Part shown: one piece after another, positions 19,586-30,383 of the stretch
Position numbering within the stretch: the stretch's first letter is position 1
Layout of the letters: the number at the start of each line of letters is the position of its first letter
NCBI GenBank assembly: GCA_034675265.1
Contig: JAUCDK010000002.1
Location: forward strand, 1-64,000
Source: UBA7396 sp034675265
GTDB lineage: Bacteria; Patescibacteriota; Gracilibacteria; BD1-5; UBA6164
DNA: 64,000 bases
Reading direction: 5' to 3'
The notes under the pieces: model-generated
The model's database searches: none
The model's input: the letters and a program-made list of their open reading frames with translations, nothing else
Told to the model about the DNA's origin: nothing
Position numbers and translations under genes: made by a program

Positions 19586-20560
19586 ATGGCTCAAACTTTA
19601 GAGGTAACAAATGACAACTCAAAAAAGTTAGAAAACATCGAAAATGAGATTTCAAAAGCAAAAATTAACTTAGAGAAATTAAAAACAGAAAATAATCCAG
19701 AATTTCAATCTCAAATAGATGAACTTGAAAAAAAATTACAAGAACTCGAGTCTCAAAAACAAAAAATTATTTCAGAGACACAAGGAAAGCTCTGAACTGA
19801 AAAGCTTGACTCTCAAGATAAAAAAATGATTTGAGCAAATTTAGCTCAAACAGATTTAAGCTCATCTGAAAAAAAAGAAGTTCAAAAAGCTTTAGATAAT
19901 TCATGAGATACAGGTTTTGATTTTTCTAAAATTCAAGAATGAATAATATGAATTATTTTAGCAATATTTCAAAGTTTTTTTGGAGGATTTAAAAATTATG
20001 CTGAAGTAGATGATGCAACTGGAAAAGAAATAGAAAGTTCAAGAATCAACTATGCAAAAATTACATCAAAAGAAAAACAAGAATTTGTAAAAGAAGCTTC
20101 AAAAATAGCAAAAAACATCCAAGTAAAATACTGAATTCCCTATGAAGTAACCGTTGCTCAAGCAATTCTTGAATCTGGTTGGGGACAATCATCACTTGCT
20201 AAAAAACATGGAAATTATTTTGGAATCAAAGCATTTTGAAAATGAGAATTTGTAACTATGGCAACCAAAGAAGAAGTAAATGGAAAAACAGTTACTATAA
20301 AAGATGGATTTAAAAAATTTAAAAACATGGAAGAATCTTTTTATTGATATGCTGAATTTTTGACAAAAAATGAAAGATATCGCCAAGCTTTCGCATATGG
20401 AGAAAATATTAATCCAAAACCAGCTCATTATCCTGAAAAATACATCTGACTTGATAGAGAAAAATTTGCAAGAGAAATAGCAAAAGCTTGATATGCAACT
20501 GATAGTAAATACGCGTCAAAAGTAATTTGACTTTGAGATAAAATAACTGAAATTGCATAA
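19586..20560 (+). CDS. GH73 (FlgJ-type) glucosaminidase with coiled-coil N-terminus
   Basis: 324 residues. Residues 1-75 form a charged coiled coil, residues about 115-135 a hydrophobic segment, and residues 155-324 a GH73 endo-beta-N-acetylglucosaminidase domain. The catalytic Glu is E196 in AQAILESGWGQSSLA, followed by KKHGNYFGIKAF, also typical of the family. It should cut peptidoglycan glycan strands. There is no classical signal peptide; the internal hydrophobic segment may anchor or export it. It opens a plus-strand series of large surface-type proteins. Confidence 0.85.
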
Positions 20561-20563
20561 TTT

Positions 20564-20592
20564 TTGCAAAAGAAAAAAAGATATGATAAAAT
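20564..20592 (+). promoter_or_regulatory. Promoter of the 1193-residue protein
   Basis: TTGCAA 20564-20569, 17-base spacer, TAAAAT 20587-20592 with TG at 20584-20585. It begins 3 bases after the previous stop. Confidence 0.65.
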
Positions 20593-20622
20593 AAAAGAAA
20601 TTTAATAATTAATTAAAAAAAT

Positions 20623-23600
20623 ATGTCTGAAGTTCTAACAAGAAGTTCTGAAGAACAACAACTACAACCAACTGTAACTCCTTCTCAACAAACAAAAGAA
20701 TCAATTCCATGAAAAGAAACAATCATACAAGCACACTGACAACTTGAACAACTCAAAAAAGAAATTGAAGCTGGAAGAATGTCTTTTGATACAGTAAAAA
20801 AATATATTGAAAACCTAAAAGATGTAAAAGCTGAGAATAAACCTTTTATCTTATGAGGTATTTTGTCTGGTCTCAATCAAATGGGGATTTCAATTGAAAA
20901 TATACAAACATGAAAAATTTCATTAAAAGAATGACATCAAAATTTAATGTGAAAATTAAATATAGCATCTTATCAAGAAACAAGAGATTTTGAAAAACTT
21001 TTAAATAATGGAATATGAAGATATTTTACTCAAGAAGATTTACAAAAATCACTTTTATACAGAACTCACAGTTCTCTTGAAAAATATATGGGATCTAAAT
21101 TTGAAAATCAAGAAACTTCTACCAGTGAATATGCGTTATTTCTCCTTGAAAAATATAAAATAACGGTTGAAATTGACCCAAGTCTTTCTTCTGAAGAAAA
21201 AGAAAAATTAGCAAAACAAAAAGGAACAAAAGCATATTTTGAAAGAATTAATTTTGCAAATGAAGCTTCATATAAAAATTTTATTGCAACCATTAAAACA
21301 GCTATTACTGATAATCAAGCAGAAAAAGAGTTTTTAGTATGATTTTTTGATGATTTATATTATCAAAAATGAAAAAACATTAATGATAACAGCCCTAAAA
21401 GTTACCAAAAAACATCAAAAGAAAACCAAGCAAAAATATTTACTGAAATAAATGCATTAAGCCAAGATCAAAAATATGCTCTTGGAATTAAAAGTGAAAA
21501 CCAAGCAAAAGAAGCAGCAAGAAAATGGACAAATAACCCATTAGAAGCCATTAAAGATAGTATTTGAAATGGATGATTAAGTTTATGACTCATTCTTTGA
21601 ATTATTTGAGCTATTTTTTGGTGAAAAAAATGATTTTTTTGAGGAATTCTTGCAGGTATCTGAGTTGGTGCTTGAGGACTTAGTATGGCTTGAGAATTAA
21701 TACAAAAAAAATGATGAACATTTGGAAAATCAGAATCTTCAAAAGATAATTCTCCTACTCCAACTTCATCACCAGAAAAAACTTCTCAATGAGTTCATTA
21801 TTCAAAAATAAATTTTGCACATGAAAATGATGCGCCTAAAAAATTAGAACTTCAAAATCTTTGGTGAGAATTATCAAAAAATGATTTATTTTTATCTGCC
21901 CCAAGTAGTATTTTAAATATTTTTTCTGAAAAACCAGAAAAAACTTTTGAAGAACTTCAAACTCTTTTAAAAACATATAATATAGATCTTACTCAAGAAA
22001 ACAAAGAAAGTTATAAAACTATTTTTGCAGAAATTTTAAAACAAAGAACAGCTCAATGAGTTTGAACCCCCCTTCCAAATGAAACTATTGGTACGTATCT
22101 TGAAAGAACGAGTGCAAAATCTGTTGCAACTGCTGTTTCTGAAAAACCAAAAGCAGGAAAAAAACCAGAAGTAATTACTTCTGCGTATGCAACGACTACT
22201 TATAAAATAGTAGATGGAAAAACATACCTCATGGGAGAAAATGGAGAATATCTTATTTGAGAAAATTCACTTACTCCAGAAGCAAAAGAAGTGATGAAAA
22301 AATATGAACAAATTGGAATTTTAAATGAAATTTTACAAATATGGATTCCTCATGCCGAAAAAGAAGCTTCGTCTCTTTTATTTAAATGAATGAGAAGTGG
22401 AACTACTGTAATACCAGAATCAGTAAAAAATATTAACAAAACTTTTGAACAACTTTTCTTAAAAGCTCAAAAATGAGAAAAAATTGATGCTGATATAAAT
22501 ACGATTTGGCAAGAAATAGAAAAAGCTGAAAATGCAACTTCAATTATTGGAGCTTCTGATATGAAAAAAGTAAAAGACACTTTTTATTCATCTTATGACA
22601 ATAAAGATCAAAAATTACTCAAAATTTATGATGCCATGAGATACGGTGGTTGGTCTGGAAATAGTGAATGAGTTAAAAATCAACTTACAGAACATTTACT
22701 CAGACAAGATGCGTTTAAAAATATCGATGATATATTAAAAAATCCTCATACTTATGATCTTATTAAAAATCATAATACTTCTGAATTAGAAAAAATATTT
22801 GGAAAAGAAGTTGCCAGTGAAATTTTATGAGCATATTCAAAAATTAAAATCAAACAAGAAAAACATAGAAAAGAATATTCTGATGTATTAGTAAAAATAA
22901 ATCATGAAAGAAAAACACACTGAGAATCAGAAATATCTTTAAATGATTATATGGAACTCAATGCACAATGAACAGTAATGGAGTTACTAAAACATAGTCT
23001 ATTAAAAAAACAAATTAAAGAACTTTCTCAAAGAGGAAATGAAACATCAAGTTATACAGGAATGTATGCAAATATAGTTTGACTTGCTGAAAGTAAATGA
23101 AATGATTGGATGAAAATATCTGATGAAAATATTGATACAGCAATTGATATTGGTTCTACCCTTGCTATAGCTGCTGTAAGTATGTGAGTTGGAGCAATTG
23201 CTGCAAGATGAGCTTTAGCTGCTGCAAGATGGTGAGCAAATGCTACGAGATTAACAGCATTATCACAAAAAGCAGGAAAAGCTTGATCAGTTGCAAGATT
23301 TGCTTGAGCATCTACTGTTGAATGAATAGCATTTTATGAATGATATAATACAATGAATAATATCGTTTATGGAAATAATATTTTAGAAAATGCTGGAAAT
23401 GTAAAAGAAATTTCAAAAACTATTGCATTTATGTGAGTTCTTAGATGAATATCTTGAGTAATGAAAAATGCTGAACTTGCTCATGCAATTAAACTAGACT
23501 CTCAAGGATTAAGCTTATGAGCAACTGGAAATACTCTTGCTTTTGTAGGAAAAATGACTGATAAAGTTCCAGCATGAGTATTAAAAAATACTTGAGAAAT

Positions 23601-24204
23601 ACTTATAAAATGATGACTTATAAGTGGAACTTCAGTAGGACTTGATTATGTATTTGATGGAGAGGCTGATTGGACTTGGGAAGAATATTTACAAGCAGTT
23701 ATGATGGTATGAGCTATGAAACTTGCTGGAAAAGTAAATTTTAGTAGAAAAAACTGAACTGTTGAAGTAAAAACTCAAAATTCTCCACAAACAAATTCGT
23801 TTTTGAAATGAGTTTGAGAAAAAGTAGGAAATAAACTCTGAGGTCTCCCAAAACAAATCAAAGATAATCTTACCAAAACGATTATAGATTTACTAAAATC
23901 AGGAATGGTATGATGAACTGCTTTTGCAGTAGGTTGAGGGTGAATAAATGTTTTAAATGGAAATGATTTTACTGATAATATTATTGAAAACTTTTTAAAA
24001 TGATTTGCTGCATGAGCTGCTGTTAAACTTGTCTTCATGGTTGGAAGTTGAATAAAACATGTTTTTACCATTGGAAAAGATTGATTATTAAAACAAACTT
24101 GAAATGCGAGTTCAAAACTCCCAAGTGATTGGAAAAAAATTGCTCTTTTATCAAGTGTAGCATACTGAGGATATGAAATTTATAGTTTTTCATCAAAAGA
24201 ATAA
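20623..24204 (+). CDS. Giant lineage-specific membrane protein
   Basis: 1193 residues, no recognised family. The N-terminal 310 residues are soluble and charged. Residues about 325-365 are a glycine-rich hydrophobic double span (LGLILGIIGAIFGGKK and beyond), with many Gly from UGA. A Ser/Pro/Thr linker and a long soluble region (about 390-840) follow. The last 350 residues alternate Gly/Ala-rich hydrophobic stretches (GSTLAIAAVSMGVGAIAARG) with charged loops. No signal peptide. The alternation resembles large toxin or pore-like surface proteins, but that is speculation. It shares promoter type and style with the proteins at 26066 and 27929. Confidence 0.7.
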
Positions 24205-24228
24205 AAGAAAGCTTAATTGCTTTCTTTT
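24203..24228 (+). terminator. Terminator after the giant protein gene
   Basis: Stem AAAAGAAAGC/GCTTTCTTTT with loop TTAATT, overlapping the stop codon. Confidence 0.7.
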
Positions 24229-24258
24229 ATTTTATATTTATTATTTTATAAATAAAAT

Positions 24259-24288
24259 TTGACAATTGTAAAATAATAGTATTATAAA
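24259..24288 (+). promoter_or_regulatory. Promoter of the foreign-looking gene
   Basis: TTGACA 24259-24264 with TTATAA or TATAAA 17-18 bases later. The -35 is the textbook hexamer, unlike the TTGCAA of its neighbours. Confidence 0.5.
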
Positions 24289-24304
24289 TACACTTTCTAC
24301 ATTT

Positions 24305-24313
24305 AGAGGAAGG
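24305..24313 (+). promoter_or_regulatory. Strong Shine-Dalgarno sequence
   Basis: AGAGGAAGG six bases before the ATG at 24320. I see no comparable ribosome-binding site before the native starts I checked, which have plain A/T leaders. Confidence 0.7.
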
Positions 24314-24319
24314 ACATCT

Positions 24320-25066
24320 ATGGGTAGCATTCTCATCTCTCAAGAGTTCCAAGTGAATGCTCCCATCTTCCTAATTCTACTCCTGATGTTTTTAGTAATG
24401 CTTTTTTGCATTATCTATAAATTTATTCAGGAGAGAAAAAAGAAGAATGTGGAACATGCTCTGGAAGTGCTTTTTCGTAACCTTAACACGAATGGAGATT
24501 TCACCATGAACGGTCAAGATATTGTGGACGCAGCTCTCGCTGGAACATCCAAAACTGTATCGGGGACAGGTCGTCAACAAGATATTGCTACCCTTCTCGG
24601 AAGTGGACTGCAAAGCTTGATGCATCAATCCACTGGTCTGGTACAAACCGGCCGTCGTCTTGCTTTGGCGCAAGCCTTGCGTGACGAAATGAAAGTTGGT
24701 AGTGAAATGGTCGCAGGGATGCATGCTGCGGCAGAAGCAGAAAGCAATGTGCTGACTGTCGAATCTCTCGACCATGTGCAAATCGCACTGGGCGGCGCTC
24801 CTTCCGATCAGGAAGAAGCTTTGGCCAGTCCGCAGCCGCAACTGCAGAGCAACGACAACCTGGAATGGGCACGAGAAATCGTGCGCAAGACAGCCTATCT
24901 GGCGCAAGAAGCCAGAACTCAACTCGGTGGCAATGCCCTGAATGTTGCGTTCGACTTCACCCCAGAACTGAAGACAGCTTTGAGAGAAAAACTCCGGCAA
25001 CAATGCCGAAGTGGTGCCCTCAGCAATGATCTTCAAAAACTCTTCGAATTCCTGGAACAGCAATAA
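24320..25066 (+). CDS. Foreign-looking single-pass membrane protein of unknown function
   Basis: 248 residues. Membrane helix at about 15-35 (IFLILLLMFLVMLFCIIY), a basic stop-transfer ERKKK, then a soluble helical domain with Ala/Gln-rich stretches and no family I recognise. The body from about 24480 is far richer in G and C than anything around it, uses CGT, CTG, GGC and TGG, and has no in-frame UGA, so it reads the same under the standard code. It has its own promoter, Shine-Dalgarno and GC-rich terminator. It looks like a recently acquired transcription unit from an organism using the standard code, or an assembly chimera. Confidence 0.8.
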   Translation: MGSILISQEFQVNAPIFLILLLMFLVMLFCIIYKFIQERKKKNVEHALEVLFRNLNTNGDFTMNGQDIVDAALAGTSKTVSGTGRQQDIATLLGSGLQSLMHQSTGLVQTGRRLALAQALRDEMKVGSEMVAGMHAAAEAESNVLTVESLDHVQIALGGAPSDQEEALASPQPQLQSNDNLEWAREIVRKTAYLAQEARTQLGGNALNVAFDFTPELKTALREKLRQQCRSGALSNDLQKLFEFLEQQ

Positions 25067-25096
25067 GCTGTTTCATGTGAAACCAAGAGCCATTTT

Positions 25097-25118
25097 CCCA
25101 CAGCTTTTTAGCTGTGGG
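25097..25118 (+). terminator. GC-rich terminator of the foreign-looking gene
   Basis: Stem CCCACAGC/GCTGTGGG with loop TTTTTA, followed by a T-run that merges with the -35 of the next native promoter at 25126. Confidence 0.85.
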
Positions 25119-25125
25119 TTATTTT

Positions 25126-25154
25126 TTGCATATTTTTCCTGAATATGATACAAT
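25126..25154 (+). promoter_or_regulatory. Promoter of the LysM protein
   Basis: TTGCAT 25126-25131, 17-base spacer, TACAAT 25149-25154 with TG at 25146-25147. Confidence 0.6.
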
Positions 25155-25184
25155 ACAGCATATATTATATTTAATGCCATAATT

Positions 25185-25994
25185 ATGTGAATAAATAGTC
25201 CTTGAGAAAATTATGAAACTCCTAAAGTATTAACGCCAGAACAAATAACAGAAGAGGCTTGTAAAAAACAAAAAGAAGCATTTCAAGAATCTTTAAATAG
25301 TGCGTTACAAAAATGAATAGAAATACAAAATGAAGAATGATTTACAAGATTTCAATCTATGATTAAAAAAAACCTAAATATTGATTTGTGAAATATTTGA
25401 TTTTCTCAACTTAATAATGGAACTGGTATCTTTATCAAAGCAGAGAAAGAAGATAAAAATCAATTATGAGTATATAATTTAAATAATCCACTTGTATACG
25501 GAACAAATTTAGTAAAACTTGGAGTGATTCAATGAGATAAATTCAATGAATATAATTGGATTTATAAATTTGTTATTGCCCCAAGAGAAACAAGAGTAAA
25601 AGAAGAAAATTATTCGCTTCCTGTTCAAGAGGAAAAATGTGAAGTAACTTCTCATGAAAATACACAAAAAGAAAGTAATACTCCTGTATTTACTGATGAA
25701 AAAAAAGAAGTAATTTTACCAATAGCCCAAGATAAAAAACATGAAATAAAAAAATGAGAAAGTTTATGGAAAATTGTTGAAAATTATTATGATGTATCTG
25801 GAAGTGAAAATAAACATAGAGATATAGCAAATATTATTCTCAAATTAAATAGATTACCAGAAAATAAATGAGTAATTCAAAATAATGGTGCTATATTTAT
25901 TTGAAAAACTCTTCACCTACCTCATACAATTACTACCACTCGTAAATGAGGTGATGAAAAAGATTTTTCACTAAAAAATCAAGAGACTCAATAA
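25185..25994 (+). CDS. LysM-domain protein
   Basis: 269 residues. N-terminal coiled-coil-like part (about 10-60), a beta-rich middle (about 65-145), a charged linker, then a C-terminal LysM domain (about 185-250) with HEIKKGESLWKIVENYY and a closing HLP. LysM binds N-acetylglucosamine polymers such as peptidoglycan. No signal peptide is seen. Its place among the GH73 and giant proteins suggests a cell-surface or wall-interaction set. Confidence 0.75.
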
Positions 25995-26004
25995 AATGTC
26001 TCTT
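25981..26004 (+). terminator. Terminator after the LysM gene
   Basis: Stem AAGAGAC/GTCTCTT followed by a T-run; the T-run is also the start of the next promoter. Confidence 0.6.
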
Positions 26005-26007
26005 TTT

Positions 26008-26036
26008 TTGCAAAATAAAAAAAGATATGATAAAAT
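26008..26036 (+). promoter_or_regulatory. Promoter of the 611-residue protein
   Basis: TTGCAA 26008-26013, 17-base spacer, TAAAAT 26031-26036 with TG at 26028-26029; almost identical in sequence to the promoter at 20564. Confidence 0.65.
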
Positions 26037-26065
26037 AGAAAAGATTTTAATAGTAATATTGTAAT

Positions 26066-27901
26066 ATGACTAAACAAACACCTGAAACTCCATCAAATAT
26101 TGAAATAGGAAGTTTTAAAACTCCTGAAGAATTAGCCGAAGCACTTGAAGCAAAAAGCAAAATAGATCTTGCTAAAAGAATTAGAATAATCTCATGACAA
26201 GTTCAAGATACTTCTACGGATTTAAGACAAAGACTTCAAGATGAACTCACACCTCAAGAACACTGAGAAATCAGAGAAACTCTTCAAAATAGCTGAGTAG
26301 CAACAGTATTTACCAAAGGTCTTTCTTGAGAAGAAAAAGCTATTCAAGTAGCACAAAAAGAAATGGCTTGAATTATTTGAGAAGAAAATACAAAATCTAT
26401 TCAAAAAGTAGAATGAATTTGGAATAGACTCTCAACTTGATTTGATAAAATTTGAGATATTTTTAGTGAAAAATGAATGGTGGCTTGAATTTGAGCAATT
26501 ATTTTAATGTTTAAATGAATTTTTTCATGAGATTTTAGTCAATTAGATGCACTTTTAGATCCTAAAAAATCTGAAAAAAAGGCTGATAATAAAAAAGACT
26601 GAAAAACTCTAGATACAAATAATAAAGCACCTGATAATATTGCCTATCTTACCTCTTTAAAAGTAGTATTATGATTTTCACCTGAAAGAACAGATGAAAC
26701 ATTTACTATTTTAAATTTACCTCAAATCAAAACAAAAACTTTTTCTCAACTTGAAACTGTAAATAGTAAATGAATATCTGAAAAACTAGGAATTGATGCA
26801 AGTGGAAAAAATAAAACTGAATATGATAAATCGGTTTTTGATTCGATTCACCTGTTACAATGAAAAATGGATATCATAGAAGATATTTTATGAAAAAAAC
26901 ATCCAAATTGGAAAAGTGAATTAACAGTAGAACAAATTTTAACAAAAATTTATAGTTATACAAAAATCTATAATTCTTTTGAAAGCTATTCTCTTACTGA
27001 TTTTAAAGAAGGAAAAATAAATTTTTGAAGCTTTAGTATTAATACATCTGGAGGTTCAGATTTAACTGAAAAATATGATGAATTAAAAAATGATAGAGAA
27101 GGAAAATTACATGGAGTTTCAAGTGAATTAATTGCTCAAATTGTATGAGATACCAATTCTAAAATCACCAATGAAAATTTTAAAACTACGTTACTTAATT
27201 CATATTCATCTCCAAAAGATAAAGAATTCATAGAACAATTTAGTGTGTTTGGAAAATGAATGTTAGAAACTATTAAAAATGATTTCTTTTTATGAGATAC
27301 TAAATTTGAATGAAAATTTAAAGAATATTTTGATAAAAGAAATTTAAGTGCAAAAGAAGTATTTGAATTATATCTTATAACTTGATGAAAACATAAAGCT
27401 TCTGAATTTTCTTGAGCAGAAAAATGAATTATGTATTTAAAAGTTTGGTCTTTTTTAGGAACATCTGATGGATATAAACTGAGATGAGAAACGTATGATA
27501 GAAGTTTATTAGAAGCAGCAAAATGAGAATCTTCAGATTTAGCACAAAAAATTCCAAGACCAGTTATTGATACCATAAAGTCAATGACAAGATATACTAT
27601 TGAAACTACCATTGGAGCTTTATGAAATACTATGAAAGAAGTATTTGGACTTTTAACAATGGAACAAAAAATCGCATTTTGATTAGCAAGTTGAGTTGTT
27701 TTAGTATTATTATGGAGACTTGGGCCATTAAGAAATATTTTTAATGGAATTGCTATTTGATGATTATGAGTTTGAATTTTATGAATTGTAAAACAAGCTT
27801 ATGCAAATAATCCTAAAAAATTTGAAGAAGCTTTTCCAAATCAAACTCCTGAAAAATTAGCAAAAGCAATAGAAAAAGAAGTTGATGAAAAAACAAAATA
27901 A
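26066..27901 (+). CDS. Large lineage-specific membrane protein
   Basis: 611 residues, no recognised family. Charged N-terminus (1-130), a hydrophobic span (about 135-155), a long soluble part (about 160-520), then two Gly-rich spans (about 530-580) and a charged tail. Many glycines in the spans are UGA-coded. Architecture parallels the 1193-residue protein upstream. It is followed after 27 bases by the gene at 27929, so the two are probably cotranscribed. Confidence 0.7.
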
Positions 27902-27928
27902 TTTATTTTCTCTAAAACAAAAATAAAT

Positions 27929-30109
27929 ATGCCATTAGAAAACCAAAATATAGCTGAAGTTCCTACTCAAAAATCACCAGAAGTAGCACTTACACCAGAA
28001 CAAATTCAAGAAAAAATTCTCCAAGAAGTCCTTGAAAAATATGGAGTTGATTTAAAAGAATATACTTATGATCAAACAAAGTTTTGACTTCAAACATTAA
28101 AAATTGAACTGGAAACTACTCCTGAGGAATTATTAGTAGAAAAAAAATCTCAAGAGTTATATAAGGATTTTATTGATGGGCAATTACAAAATGGAAATGT
28201 CGAAAAAATAGTAAGTTTGGATTCACTTTCTCAATCTATTGATTCTGATAGAATTCAAGCGCTTAAAGAAGAACTTGAACCAATTCTAGATAAATGATTG
28301 GAAAAATATAGTTTTCTTGATACTCAAAATAAAAATTTTATTAAACTTTGATTTATTAATTCTCTTTTAAAGTCCCCAGTTGCAGAAATTGGTGAATCTC
28401 TGATTGGTTGAGTTGGAAAATTTATCTGAAAACTCTCAAGTATTGACCCAAATAATATTCAATCTATTTCAAATGCATTAAAAGAAAATCCTGAAGATTC
28501 TTGAAGAACTCTTGCTCTTGAAGAAGAATTTACAAAAAAATGGAGCTCTTATACAAATAAATTTGATGAAATTCAAGAAAGATTTGCAAATGAAAACATT
28601 GCTGATACAAAACAACAACAAAATATTCTTTCTCATGTGGATTGGTTGAGAAATCCTTCTCTTATTGAAGCTGGAGCTCAATGATTAGATGTAAAAAATA
28701 TTGATTTTTCAAAAAAAGAAAAAAATACTGCTCCTTTTGATACAAAATCTCTATCTGAATACCTGCAAGGTTCAAGAGAAAAAATTACAGAACTTTCTAA
28801 AAAATTAAATATGTGAGATAAAACTTGAGATGTTTTATACTCAATCTTAAATGATGGTGGAAGTATTGGAAACGGAGTACAAAAAATTGTTGAAACACTT
28901 TTAAAAATTCCATTTTTATGAAAATTTCTCGCTATATTTTTAGGACTTTCTACTGATCCAAAAAAAGCAATTGAAGAATTAAATGAAAATAAAAGTAATT
29001 TTAAAATTCTTTCAACATTTAAATCACTTTGAGTTTCAAAAGATCAAGAAGGAAAAACTGTAGAATGAAAAGAACCATTTAAAGATATTGATCTTTCAGA
29101 AATTAATTTTAATTCATCAAAAAAAGAAATTCAAAAAGTAAAAGATGTTTTTTGAGATGTAAGCGAAAAAGATTTACCTCAAAAATGGCAAGAAGCTTTT
29201 TCAAGTGGAATAAAAAAAGATGATTTTACTATCAAATTTGATATTTCAACTGCTTGAGATGATAAAAAAATTACTACCAAAGAATTTAAAGATATGGTAA
29301 ATACAGGATTGAGTGGATACGAAAAGCAAAAAACTCAAGCCAATCAACAACAAAGAGAAACTCAACAAAAACAAGTGCAAGAACAATTAAATAGTATAAA
29401 TATTGAAAAAAATACTGTTTCTCTTCTCTCTTGAAAAGCAGTAGAATGATTTTCAGAAACCAATTGACTTTGAGATTTTAAAAAAATTCCTCTTTCACAA
29501 ATACAAGAAAATCAAAATATCGAAAATATTTTAAAAACAAATCTTTGAGAAAATGTATATCAAAATCTATCTTGAGAGTTAAAAGAAAGTTTGAAAAAAT
29601 CATTTGTAATGATACAAGATTTTTTAAAAACACCTGAAAGTTCACTTTTTATAAAAGCAGATTCTAATATTTGAGATGTGATAAAAGTATATCCATTTCA
29701 AGAATTTATTGGACAAAAAAATACTACTCTTGCTTCTCAAGAGAAACAGTTAACTGAAGAAGAAAAAAAGTATACACTTGCTGAAAAAATCAAAGAAAGT
29801 TTTACAAAAAATTCAGAAACTATAAAATTAAGTTCTTGAGTAAATATAGATGATACAAAAATAATGTTTACTAATAATCAACTCACGATTTGAAATGATA
29901 ATTTTGTGATTTCATGAGTAGATGCAACAATAACTGACATAGTAATTAGTACAAACGATGTACAAATAGAATGAAAAAAATGAATTTTTTCTGGATCAGA
30001 AAAAGTATCAAAAGACCTTTTTGCACACGGAATACAAGAATTAGTTTTGAATTGAAGTTTTCAGTTTAAAAATGAAAAATGAGAAAAAATCAGTATTGCA
30101 AAAGCATAA
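27929..30109 (+). CDS. Large lineage-specific protein
   Basis: 726 residues, no recognised family. Mostly charged, Lys/Glu/Ser-rich helical sequence with a short hydrophobic region near 310-335 (IPFLGKFLAIFLGLS). A glutamine-rich coiled-coil segment lies near 465-490. The last 90 residues look beta-rich, with repeated short strands (LTIGNDNFVISGVDATI). The C-terminal pattern resembles a small beta-sheet binding or adhesion domain, but this is only a visual impression. No signal peptide. Confidence 0.65.
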
Positions 30110-30118
30110 TTTAAACTA

Positions 30119-30147
30119 TTGACAAATATAAAAATATATTTTACAAT
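30119..30147 (+). promoter_or_regulatory. Promoter of the 39-residue gene
   Basis: TTGACA 30119-30124, 17-base spacer, TACAAT 30142-30147: a consensus-like promoter 30 bases before the ATG. Confidence 0.6.
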
Positions 30148-30176
30148 TCATTTACTTATTTGATAACTATAAGCAA

Positions 30177-30296
30177 ATGAAAATAAAAAATAAAATTCCT
30201 ACCTCTCAAAAGAAACTGCAATCTAAATTCGAACTTGCAAAAATTGCAAGAGAGGCAAAAAATGAAAGACTTATAAGACTTTCTGGAAATATGTAA
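30177..30296 (+). CDS. 39-residue basic protein with its own promoter and terminator
   Basis: Starts MKIKNKIPTSQKKLQSKF, Lys/Arg-rich and helical, with no UGA codon. It is an isolated transcription unit: a strong promoter 30 bases upstream and an immediate hairpin terminator downstream. That supports a real, well-expressed small gene. Charge suggests RNA or ribosome binding; I recognise no family. Confidence 0.6.
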   Translation: MKIKNKIPTSQKKLQSKFELAKIAREAKNERLIRLSGNM

Positions 30297-30321
30297 AAGA
30301 GCTTGAAAAGAAAGCTCTTTT
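30295..30321 (+). terminator. Terminator after the 39-residue gene
   Basis: Stem AAAAGAGCTT/AAGCTCTTTT followed by a T-run. Confidence 0.8.
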
Positions 30322-30383
30322 TTTTATAATCATTTCGTTATAATTTTAAAATTAAAACTTTTCTAATATCATAAAAATATTCT

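Noticed and set aside
24392..25063. Long minus-strand open frames of 223 and 94 codons opposite the foreign-looking gene
   Set aside because: They have no ribosome-binding site or promoter on that strand, while the plus strand has promoter, Shine-Dalgarno, start and terminator in order. GC-rich DNA opens the opposite strand by chance.
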